Positions 49,455 to 60,068 of a stretch of DNA of 64,000 bases are shown here, piece by piece. This DNA comes from Ophthalmolycus amberensis (taxonomy: Eukaryota > Chordata > Actinopteri > Perciformes > Zoarcidae), in the NCBI GenBank assembly GCA_024529925.1, contig JAFEUB010001480.1:92501-156500 (forward strand), in the 5' to 3' direction. Every line of letters begins with the position of its first letter. Positions within the stretch are counted from its first letter, which is position 1. Position numbers and translations under genes: made by a program. Below the pieces are notes generated by a model that saw only the letters and a program-made list of their open reading frames with translations, was not told where the DNA came from and made no database searches.

Positions 49455-50424
49455 TTCACTGAGACATCGAGGCTGTTAGGTATAAAAGGCTTCCTGTTAC
49501 AGAATGTAAAGGACCCCCTCAGGGTGCTGAAGAAAGTCTCGAGCAGCCATCTTACTCAGTGCTGGCAAACGCTGACAGACGTGATAATGACGTACAGCCC
49601 ATGACTAGAGAGACAAAAGGACTAAGTAGTGACACGTGAATGGGAGTTATGGGTGGCGTGCAAAACGTCGCTGCCGCACGTCCATATGTCCTGTTGGTAT
49701 GTGTTTGATGAAGGAACAAAGCTTATGTTTTATAGACACAGTAAAGAGAACGCCGCCGCAAGTTAAACTCCGTTCACAGGCCTTCAGTCCACAGCTCCTT
49801 TCTATTATAATGTAATTATGGACATACACTTATTATTTTTTTTATGTTTCTTTTAATGCATGAAATTCCAGGCGATAAACCAAGCTTGAAATGAACTGCT
49901 GTTCTGTCTGCAAAAAAACCCTGCAAATACAAAAAGACATGATGGAGATAATAAGGTTCATAAGGCGATTCTGTAATATTTCTGGACGGATTATTTCCTG
50001 GCAGAAGTCTCGTTTCCTCCCGGAGGGTGTCAGGTAACTCACAATAACCGGGTACAACGAGCGGGCTGACGTGCTCAGAGAATGAAATGATGTCAATGAA
50101 AAGAGACAAAACTCCGACACTTCCTCATTTACCACTTCGCTGTCACCGTGACGGATTCCTTAGCTCAGGCAGTTCTCAAGGCCTGTCCAATATGACTTTT
50201 CATAATGTGACAAAAAATAATGGCTTCTTCTTTCGGTAGAAAAATGAGTCTCGATATCTCATCCAAGTTATGCTCACATAAACTCTGGAATTATTATTAT
50301 TATCATTTTGTTTTTTATGTTGTTGTAGCGATTGAGACCATAAACTCATGTTTACAATGTTTACTGAGGTAATAAATCAAGAGAGAAGTAGAGTCATTTT
50401 CTCATAGACTTCTATACAACCAGA

Positions 50425-50444
50425 GGAGTCGCCCCCTGGTGGAC
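50425..50444 (-). promoter_or_regulatory. CTCF-like motif, reverse orientation
   Basis: Identical to the family motif in the TIR arms. Its orientation opposes the copy at 19473. Confidence 0.45.
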
Positions 50445-51189
50445 ACTAGAGAGAATGCAGCTTTAACACGTGAAGCATCGGCTTCCCTCGGTAGAACCGG
50501 AGGTTGCCGCCTGGTTTCAACAGATCCACTCCCTCTGTTCTTACCTTTCACAATAAAAGCCCTAGACATAATATTTAGCATTTTCATGTTGTTTATTCGT
50601 CGCGCTCCTCGGTGTGTAAAGGTCATGAGGCACAAACTGCATCCACCGGTGCATGCACAGTATAACTCAAAGAAACAGGAACATCTACCTACACAGTCAG
50701 ATCCACCTTTTAACTGAGATGAATCTCTGCGTTATCAAAGGATGACGTGTTCATGCTGAGGCCGGAGCCAGCAGCCTCTCCCTCCACCCCGGCTGCTGTC
50801 GGTCTTCAGAGACAGAGAGGAGCGAGCTCAGCCAGCCGTGGCCTGAAAACTGATTCTGTGATGTGCTGAGAGTGTTGTACTGCTACAGACCCCCAGAGGT
50901 TCAGGACTATCTCGCTCCACATCTACAGGAGCACACAGAGTGATGAGAACGGACTCAAGTCTAATCCTCACGCAAGGCTGATGATGAATAACCGATATTG
51001 GAAACACATCTAAGGGAACATTGATATTAACGAGCAGCCATCCCAGTTAGCGCCTAATGCAGATCACATGGACCATACTGCTGCACGCTTCCTGCACTAA
51101 TGGCTCGCAGGGCTCTTTCTTTATCTGCCACGTAACAGCTCAATTGAAATATCGCAGGAGAGAGCAAGGCATCAAAACAACAAGGAGCG

Positions 51190-51209
51190 CCCCCCCCCCC
51201 CCCCCCCCC
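51190..51209 (-). repeat. C20 homopolymer
   Basis: Twenty C residues, corresponding to G17 at 18711-18727 in the duplicate. Confidence 0.95.
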
Positions 51210-51337
51210 AAAAAAACAACCCTTTAAATATGAATTCAGTGGTGCCACTTATGTAAGCCTCTCACCGGTGGGAAGGAGGCGGACACGTGTGCATGAGTAG
51301 ACATTTGATGTTATATATTCTCCTGACTCATGACGAA

Positions 51338-51959
51338 GAGACCAGTGCAGAGATCTCTCCCCTTCATCCCGACTATCTCTATTTTTTTTAATGTGCATTT
51401 AAAAAAAAAGAGAAAAAGATAATTTCTGTCCGAAAGAGTTTCCGTTTTTTGAATGTGGCCTTAGATTTGGGCTTTCAGACACACAAGTGCAGAGATAACG
51501 ACAGCAAATGAGACACTATTTATTGGAAAAGGTGAGGCAGAGTACGCATCACATGAAACAGTTCATCTTCCTCACAGACAGGAAAGGTTACCAAGAATCT
51601 GCAACGTCTCAAATATTTACATAACGTGAACGCAGACATTTAATCTCTCTCTCTCGTTGCTCCTCGCTTCCTCTCGTCCAGCGCTGTGAAATAGTTTACG
51701 TCCTTCCTTTTGAGGTGAAACACCGGGGAAACATTATCAACAGTTTTATTAGACATATCAGGGGAAGCTAAATATTTGTGGAAGGGGATGGGCGAGAGGC
51801 TGATGTATCATTCGAGGAAGAGAACCTGCAGAGGGCACAAAAGATGAAATTTCCTGGAGCACTTTCACTGCTTCTCTTTCTGTACTGATAGATTTGAAAC
51901 AGCTGTAATAACAGTGTTGTTAAGCAAGCTGGAGGCACGGCTCAAAGGAGGGAGAGGTC
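51338..51959. other. Non-coding stretch
   Basis: Unique AT-rich sequence with no frame, RNA gene or repeat that I recognise. Confidence 0.45.
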
Positions 51960-52168
51960 AGTCTGTCTGTCCACCACTTTGGTCCAGACTGAAACATCTC
52001 AACAACTTTGCTGTTGCACACGTTCATGTCTGCCTTCAGATAAATTGCAATGAATTCTGTGATTCATTGACTTTTCATCGCGCCTGCATCCTGTCAAAAA
52101 CTTCAATTGGTCAAGTACTTTGGTTTACGGCCGAATACCAGGCGGCAACCTCAGGTTCTGCTCCAGTG
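51960..52168 (+). repeat. TTAGC-family fragment joined to a TIR-repeat tip
   Basis: 51975-52140 ('tggtccagactgaaacatctcaacaac' in pieces, 'ttcattgacttttcatcgcgcc', 'caagtactttggtttacggccgaatacc') overlaps the family at 3930-4150. Directly after it, CAGGCGGCAACCTCAGG (52139-52155) is the outer tip of the TIR repeat, so that element inserted here or ended here. Confidence 0.6.
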
Positions 52169-53101
52169 TCTTAAATACCTCCGTAGTAGTCTTGTTCAAT
52201 CGGCCGCTGATTATTCTATTATCACTACTTAACACGCTCCCTCCTACACAAAGAACAGAAAGAGGAAATTGCAATTCTAAAGATAACAGCAGCCTGCGTT
52301 TACCAGCTGAGCTGTAGTAATGGATACACTGCCATCTGCACCTCAGGGATCATTTGATTTGCCCTGACATGGTAAATTACCCCGCTGCAGCCTGTCCACT
52401 TTATTTGCTAATTCAATTCGGTGTCACTTAACACCCAGAGTCCTGCCTTCAAACTGGGCCCCAGAGGCAGAGAGAACTAGCTAGCTACCTCCCTGGGATG
52501 ATGATGATGATGAGGATGGTGATGATGATGATGATGAGGATGGTGATGATGATGACCAGGGTGAGTTGAGGTGTCTCTGGCCTCTGAACTTTAACAACAC
52601 TCTGACCAGCGGGACCATGACACGGAGGAAGAATCTGCCGCAACGACAGAAATACATGCTGACTTCATTTGTGGTGTCAAGGGTGAACTGGACCGACCCA
52701 AAGCTCTCGACCTCGTGCATCAACACATCGACTCACGTGCAGATGAACACATGCATAAACATAACGGTTCATAGAGTTTATGATGAACCGCCGGGTTAAG
52801 GAGAAGAAGCTTCTTTCACTGCCCGCCCTTCTTTCTCCGTGGTGTTTCTGACTAAAAGTTACTGTGAGGAACTTTTAACTGGTGATGAACAGTCTCAGTG
52901 TAGTCCTGGTCCTCTATATGAACCAGTCTCAGTTTAGTCCTGATCCTCTGTCAGACCTCCATCAGTAAACGAGACCATCAGAGAGAAGATGGTCTGTTTC
53001 TATAGAGTTATTCTTGATGCTCGTCATCGGAGCCACCGGGTCAGATTCTGGTGAAACCAGATGAACTCATGCAGGTTCACCAGAACCTCCTTCAGCTCAG
53101 A
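52169..53101. other. Non-coding stretch with trinucleotide repeat
   Basis: No gene. It holds (ATG)n-type repeats at 52498-52556, with an internal duplication of the ATGAGGATGGTG block. 52320-52450 is unique, complex sequence with TTTGCTAATTCAATTC-type motifs, possibly conserved. Confidence 0.4.
52498..52556. repeat. (ATG)n microsatellite
   Basis: A trinucleotide repeat interrupted twice by AGGATGGTG. Confidence 0.92.
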
Positions 53102-53257
53102 CTCCAGCAGAGACCGGTCCACCGTGGACAGACCCAGATCCTCCAGCAGAGACCGGTCCACCGTGGACAGACCCAGATCCTCCAGTAGAGACCGGTCCAC
53201 CGTGGACAGACCCAGATCCTCCAGCAGAGACCGGTCCACCGTGGACAGACCCAGATC
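53102..53257. repeat. 39-bp minisatellite, four perfect-length units
   Basis: Four 39-base units start CTCCAGCAGAGACCGG. The third has one change (AGTAGA). Each unit holds the palindrome GTCCAC-C-GTGGAC. Thirty-nine is a multiple of three, so all frames stay in phase: on the minus strand the unit reads LGLSTVDRSLLED inside an open frame of about 100 codons (roughly 53024-53322). I do not recognise the peptide. It may be a repeat-bearing exon or chance. Confidence 0.85.
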
Positions 53258-56200
53258 CGGCTTCACCTGCAGCCTTGGACCTGCAGTCGGAGCTCCAGAG
53301 GCAGAGCTTCTCCTCTCCGGGAGTCAACACCGACACCACGCTGCTGGAGACCCAGGACGTATTGCTGGACCCGCTGGAGGGAAGGGATGCACGGGAGAAC
53401 CAGGACTGAGAGGAGCAGACTGTCAGACCTGCTGCAGTAATGAGAGGTTTCCTAAAGGGACTCTGGTGCTCAGAGACACGACCACTAAAACCAACAAAAT
53501 CAACAGAAAATGAAAGTTCTCATCAGTAGCTGCAAGACATTAGCGTGACGAAATAACCACATACATACATATACACATGTACATATATAAATATATATAT
53601 ATATTCACGTATATATGCATACATAAATACACCATTAAACCTGTTATTACTTTAACATAGACGGCCTCCGGGAAGCGATCTAACTATATTTATGATTTCC
53701 ATTTGATGTTTTCCCAACACAAATGATGCTTTGTAATTTGTGTTCCCTCTGCATGAATATGTAGAGATGTAAACACCCGTGTTGAGATGGAGTTTTGCAG
53801 TTTATATATTTGAACAAAGAATCTCAACTGAGTGACTAAGATGCTCCAACACAAAGTTTCTTTTTCTTTTGAATCAAGCGTTCGGTTCCCTTCTTCTTCT
53901 CTCCAAAATTTTTGTGTTCCGTCTTTTGTTGTTGATGTTTTTCGAAACCGGAGCCCGGCTCCTCGGAGCTTTCCAGTCGACTAATATTTGTCTTTCCACC
54001 TCCTCCCACTCTCTGAACATCTGGACTGGAGCTCCGCAGGAACTCAAAACTTCCTTAGCGAGCCCGTCGTATCTTTTGATGATTGCATACATGACCATCG
54101 ATGGTTTACCGTGACCGTAAACATTCTCCTCTGGCCACCAACACACGGCGGCTCAGCCGACTGGGGATTGTGTCTCTGAGCCATCTCTCGCTGTTGTGGT
54201 GCAGCAGTGGGACATTTATTTAGAGGGGACATTTCAAACAAGCTTAAACCATCTGAGGCGTTCTGGTCATATGACTGAGATCATTAAAAGGCAACGACAG
54301 AAGGTCTGGTATTGTTGTGTATCCATGCACACTAGAACCCATCATCAAAACATGAATTTGCAGGTTTTAAACTCTTGGTGAAAGATTTGCATATAATCGC
54401 TGATTATCAGTTAATCAATACATTGACTGAATAGCTTGGAAGCTTTATCTCTTGATTTTTAGACAGGATGGTCTGCAGTGATGCATCTGTGGTCCTCTGA
54501 AACACTGGAAGTGGTTTGGGCAGTGAGGAAGAAATGAAAACCATGTGAGCCTTTCTTTTTCTGTGAGCACCGTTTGCTTCTGTGGCTGAGGTGCTGATAA
54601 GAGAAATGAAGAGGGGAGAAGAGAAATGGTTGCGAACGTGCTTGTACTTTCAATCTGCTCCGTGCACACCTGCCTGTCTGAACGCCTGGTTACCACTGAG
54701 TGGGTTTCTACACGTCACAGAGTGCTCCAATTTCCCCCGTGTGATGGAAGTCATTACAGCTCCGGCTCTCGGCTCTGATTGAAGTCTTTTAGCCACAATG
54801 GGCCGGCGTGACTTCCTCCGAGGCAGGGTCAGCGGACGCCGGCTCTGTAATCAGGTGCGGATTCGCGGAGGGAAGATGTGTTCAATCAGGCACTTTCCAG
54901 CTCCACACTGCAGGTCACGAGACCGCGGATTTCATGAGCAGCTCGGTGTCTGAAAGCTGCCGTCAATCAGAGTCTCAGTGTGCAGGCACGGGTGAGTACA
55001 TGTGCGCATGCTCGTTTTTCACTCTCAACTTGTCAAATACGGCAGCTCGGCGAGAGGCCTTACGCAGCAAACTCTGCCGCTCTACGTGGACGTAGTCGTG
55101 GCTGACGGTAGGTGGAACACCAGGTATTATTCTAGTGGCCGAGAGCAGGACGGTAGAATTAGGTGAAGCCGCCAGAGAATACCGGTAACGGCCATTTTGA
55201 ATTTAAACTTTTTGCCGTTCTGCGTGTCGAAATTAGCACCCGGATGTTATGTAGCTCACACAAGAAGTGTTTAAGTATAATCATATGAAATAGTACAAAC
55301 TAAATAGTTTAACATAACATAACGTTCCTTAACTTACGGCACGTTTGTAACGTAGCCTACTTACCTACCGAACAGTGTAAACCACGATCCGTTCCTAAAC
55401 CCTCACCTAAGTGGTTTCCTGTAAACACGGAAGTTTATTTTGAAAAGACATTGTATGCATGCAACACGGCGCAAATTGACACATAAAAAAACTGCCGTAG
55501 AGCGTCACAGGTTGAAGCATGGAGCCAGTGACCGAGCTGCAGTGTTTGACGAGTTGAGAGAGAGATCGTGTTGCACAAATACTGCACACTGTGAAACACA
55601 CAGGAATCTAGTGGAATCAACTCGTCTTTTATAATCAACCTAATTCAAGTTTATTCAACTTGTTATTTTTATATCTTTTGACTTGAAATGAGTTGAATAA
55701 ATGTACAGTTGAGAGTTCATTCAACTCATAAAATTAAGTTTCTAAAGAGACGTGATCAGCGTATTAGCATGCTTCCCAGCATGCATTGGTGAGAGACAAA
55801 ACCCTCCAGAGACCAGTCTTTTTATAGTTTGAAGAAAAACATAGATGATTGAAGATTGTTGTGTCTTTACTACATTAAGTCACGGTGGTTTCTGTTTGGT
55901 GGGAGCAGCTTAATGAGGCGTTATTTACATGAACTCTGGTGTGAAAGTGTCTCTAACTGCACACACAGCTGTAAGTCCTCTGAGTCAAATGAAATGAAAA
56001 TAGAAAGCTAAAATGACGAACAGTTGTTTATTCAACTTAAAATCTCAAGATCATTGAACTGGTGTACCTCAGTCAGTTTTACGGTTTAACATTTCATGAA
56101 ATGACTTTGAACTAATTATTCAAATTAAGTTCCACATTTATAAACTGGAACCAGCATAAAATAAGACGTACGCTGGGTGAGGGACAAATACTGTCCTATG

Positions 56201-56278
56201 TGATGCTGCAGGACACAGCTGTGTGTTTCTGTAGATGGCAGTGTAGCACAGATTTCCTGCAGCACTCTGTCTATTTGA
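53258..56278. other. Non-coding stretch
   Basis: No gene supported. 53560-53625 is AT-rich with TATATA and ACATAC repeats. 55640-55740 and 56030-56140 carry 'caagtttattcaactt' and 'attcaaattaagttcc'-type blocks that look like an old dispersed repeat. Frames at 53869-54241 overlap on both strands. Confidence 0.4.
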
Positions 56279-56323
56279 GTGTGTGTGTGTGTGTGTGTGT
56301 GTGAGTGTGTGAGTGTGTGTGTG
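56279..56323. repeat. (GT)n microsatellite
   Basis: About 45 bases of GT dinucleotide with two A interruptions. Confidence 0.93.
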
Positions 56324-57488
56324 CCCCTACATATTCAAGCCCCAAGATAAATCCCTTTAATGGAAAAAAATCCACGTATCCCTCAAATACCAGCACTTTA
56401 TCTCACCATATTTAACTCACTTCTACATGAATGTAACAAATGCAGAACGCTCACACACGTCCTTGCAAACTGAACTGTTCTGCTGAGTTAAGAGCTTCGA
56501 CATAGATGTCGCAGTAATGTCGTGCGTGTTGTTTTTTAGCATTCGATTGATGGAAACTGCAGATTCCTCCTCGTCTGCTCCGTCAGGGAAAACAAGCCGG
56601 CTCTTTGAGCGAGAGAGCCCTGCATTCATTTGCATTCAAGTTTCCGGTAAATATATCCCTCTGTGTCAGCGCAGACAGAGGCTTCACTGTAAAAGATGTT
56701 TGCTCACGAGCACAGAGAGAAGGCCGCAGGAAAGAAAGGGGATGAAACGTGGAATAAAAGCAGCAGATTAGGACAGATTTGGCAACGGAAACAGTAAATT
56801 TAGCAGATATTGAGGAGAGAGGAGGTCTGGTTGTGAGGACTGCTGACAGGAAAGTGTCGCGGGAGGAAGAGAGGAATGACTTTATGTTGAAAGAAGGAGA
56901 CGGATGTGACCCGGCGGTTAGTCGCGTCCCCCCTGTGTGTGTGTGTGTGTGTGTGGGGGGGGGGGGTCCTGTGGGGCCACGGCAGCGTCTCTCGCTTGCT
57001 TTCCCCTCCTGGTTCTCTCTCTGTCAGGCCTCTTGCACTCTTGTCCTCTGCCCTCCTCCAACATCTGGAGTCTGTTGAGCATCATCAACGCCAGAGCCGC
57101 CGCCATGACACCTCTCCTAAAGAATGCCTCGGATCAGGACTCAGAAAGGAATAAACAGCGTTTTCTGACACTGTGCAGCGTTTCACACGAGATACATCAG
57201 TTAGAAACTCTCTCACCTCAAACTGCTCAGTCACGTTGGACTAAATGCTTTGACGTTTTACGCAGGAAGAAGATCTGCTGCTTCAGTGAAAGTAAAGTCC
57301 GGCTCACTGTCGGATGTTTTCATGATCTTCTGATCAATGAAACGCAAGATTCACACAAGCAGCGATTCTGAAACTCCACCGCTGGATGTTGTCTCTGTTT
57401 CCTGCTGCGTGACAACACTGTAAAGGTTTAATTAGGAGGCTTTTACACAGCCTTTGTGTATGTGAGTGTTTACATGGAGCTGTCACAG

Positions 57489-57508
57489 CCCCCCCCCCCC
57501 CCCCCCCC
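57489..57508 (-). repeat. C20 homopolymer
   Basis: Twenty consecutive C residues. Confidence 0.95.
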
Positions 57509-58592
57509 TCCGGCGTGGCCAAAGGATTAGCGGTTGGCAAACACCTCTGTGAAAGTGCTTAACGTCAGGGCCGCGATGACGGATTTTCCCGCCGGTCAGT
57601 CGGCAGATGAGCACAACATTCGTTTTCTGTTGTCCGAGAGGCGACCTCTGTGTCCCCCACAGAGACCTTTACACCAGACGATGGCAACATAATATATGTG
57701 CGCATGCCGTCAACGGATGTGGCATTTGTTTGGGCGTTAGCAAGAATTAAAACTGCTAGCAGCATCGAAACGTCGGGTTGTTGCACGTTGGGTCATCAGA
57801 ATCGATATTCCAACAGTGGACACGAGTTCTGCAGAATTCAGACAAGATGGCGAACGTTTCACAGGTGTTTCAGTTTTACTAGTGACCGAGTTATCTGGTG
57901 ACTTTCAGTCGAATGCGTCCGTGGTTGCTCGTAGTAGCTTAATGGTTGACGTAGATAATAAACACAAATGAGTCTGTATTAAAAACAGACTAAAGGCTTT
58001 TACGAGGACACTTACATGCTCTGTTGCCGTCGCAAGTCACCAGTTTAATCATCGAGTGACTTGTAGCTCATAATGTCTCTCTGGTGTAACGTTACACGCT
58101 GGGTTTCTCCTCCTAACACATGTTTGTATCTGGACACGTGCTGACGTATTCTACTCTCTAACAACACACAGATCTGTAAAGTTTCTTTAGGTTGCGTTCT
58201 CCATGTTTGGTGGTTAATGTTCTTACACAACTTAACAAGCTACTGCACTCCGCCGTACTTCCGTTTACAAACTTCCGTACGTCATCCTTGTGTACGAACT
58301 GTAAACAGATCTACACGTTAATCAAACCCGGTCTCTGGGGGGGTCTGAAGTCTGTTCTGGTTGAGATGCTGTACAGTCGAGGGGGGAGGTGATACAGAAT
58401 GGGTTGGAGATTTGGGGGTTTCGGGGGGTGCTGACAACTGCAAAATGCATTACTGACTTCATATGAGGCATATGTGTGCCATGTGTGGGCTGAAATACCT
58501 GATGTGTTGTGCTCCGAGTTGTGTTTCATGTCAACTTATGCAATGAAAAGAACGGGTGTGCAGTCGGCGGACTAAGTACCTCTCGGGGTGTA

Positions 58593-58595
<3 letters not shown>

Positions 58596-58628
<33 letters not shown>
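58596..58628. repeat. (GT)16 microsatellite
   Basis: About 33 bases of GT dinucleotide. Confidence 0.95.
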
Positions 58629-58630
<2 letters not shown>

Positions 58631-59668
58631 GGAACTTGGCTGTGGGGGGTGCACATGGGAGAGGGCGGGAGTTCCTGGGCCCCGGGTCGTTAACAGTAAA
58701 ACATTTCAGAGGCTGTCCGTCACAGAACCCTAATGACTTCAGCAGACAACAGCCTGGATTCTGGCTTTTTCCCCCACCGCCGACACCGACAGCCATAAAC
58801 TCCTGCATGTTTGGAATGCAGGACATGGAGGGAAACAGGTCACACACAAACCAGAGAACACTGCGGGCTAACGCGACGCTGTTCTGAATACACTGTTCTC
58901 TTTGAGCAGCAGATTGTGATGCTCGCTAGCAGACTCGTTCGATGTGCGTCCAGAGGGGTTCGGGAGGCTGAGTGATTCACGGCGGCGGCGGTGGAAGCGA
59001 CCGTGTTTACGGGAGGTCGTACCAACAGACCGGTCCTCCCGACCTTTGACCCCTAACCCACAGAGGCTAAAGGAAGGGTTAGTTTACAAAACCAGGAGGC
59101 AGAGAACAACTCAAGGACAGAGCATCAGCAGCACCTCGTTCAACGGAGGAGGGAGGAGATGGGAGGGCTCAAAGAAGACAAGACACAACGAATGTATATA
59201 CACATATACCCATGTATTTATATATACATACCCACATATACATATATACACATACATATAAACACATCCCTCTATAAAGAGTGAGTAAACACAGGGTCTG
59301 TGATACTAGCCCTCCATCGAACCATGCTAAACTCCCAGCATGAGTCCATTAGACCCTCTTATCTTGGCCCACCTCCTTCTCACTGAGTGGAGGTGGAGTT
59401 ATGTTACTAAGCCGACCTCCCACATGGAGCCAGCTGAGGTGGAGCTCTGACGGTGTTTTACTGTAATAAATGTTACATGTAGATCCCTGGATCTTCACCT
59501 GTAGAACTAACAGAGTGAGCTGCAGGAATGAGTCCTAACACCAGGCAATGAGTCAGCGTTTTTACACTTCCTGTTCCCTCGTCTTGAAGTCGATATGTTC
59601 GCGTCCTCCTCGAACGAATCCAACTTATCGACTTTGTCCCAGACTGATTGTGTGAAGGGCACACAATA

Positions 59669-59728
59669 ACACACACACACACACTCACACACACACACAC
59701 ACACACACATACACACACACACACACAC
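59669..59728. repeat. Compound (CA)n microsatellite
   Basis: About 60 bases of CA with two single-base interruptions. Confidence 0.95.
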
Positions 59729-60068
59729 TAGTGTCCTGTATTTACCGTTTTCGTCTCCCTTGTGTCGTTTTGTCTCGTTTTGTCTTTTGTCTCGCAATAA
59801 AACAAATAAAAACAAGCAAAATAAAACCACTTTTAGTGGAGTTTTATAACTTGATCATCTTTTATTGACAGATCAAACTTTTCCATCTTCTGCACATAAA
59901 AGAAAGAAAAAAGAAATAGGTGTGAAGGCGTCATCACCGACTGGAGTGATGGTTTTAATCTCACTGCGGGCGAAACGGCAGGTCAGGCCGATCCGAGACG
60001 TGACGGACATTATTCAGAGAGCAGCGGAGGTCATTGTCATTTGTAGCTGCTCACCATCTCCTGTAGCA

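Larger units (their letters stand above)
46616..50327. other. Non-coding stretch with microsatellites
   Basis: No gene. It holds (CA)n at 46903-46925 and 48399-48453, C14 at 47471-47484, G20 at 47737-47756 and a (TC)-rich tract at 49388-49454. A repeat fragment lies at 48597-48650. 47865-48010 is complex sequence with GATTGCC, CAATTGTTAACC, TGACAGTCTGTCA and ATCGATTAA motifs, my best single candidate for conserved non-coding DNA here, unproven. Confidence 0.4.
50328..51337 (-). repeat. Inverted copy of the 18566-19588 segment
   Basis: The reverse complement of 18566-19588, nearly identical throughout and about 31 kb away. It carries one TIR arm at its left end (50328-50514) with the CTCF-like motif at 50425-50444, and a C20 tract (51190-51209) where the partner has G17. 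The left copy continues into a full two-armed element, but this one stops after the inner arm at 'gattgagacc'. Confidence 0.9.
56324..60068. other. Non-coding stretch with microsatellites
   Basis: No gene. It holds (GT)n-G12 at 56935-56966, C20 at 57489-57508, (GT)n at 58596-58628, ACATAT-type repeats at 59196-59262 and a compound (CA)n at 59669-59728. The frame opening at 59865 only exists because it runs into the minisatellite at 60069. Confidence 0.45.

Noticed and set aside
53061..53513. Plus-strand 150-codon ORF with Gly-Pro-rich, collagen-like patch
   Set aside because: It only spans the 39-bp minisatellite and nearby GC-rich sequence. The few Gly-X-Y triplets do not form a regular collagen repeat.
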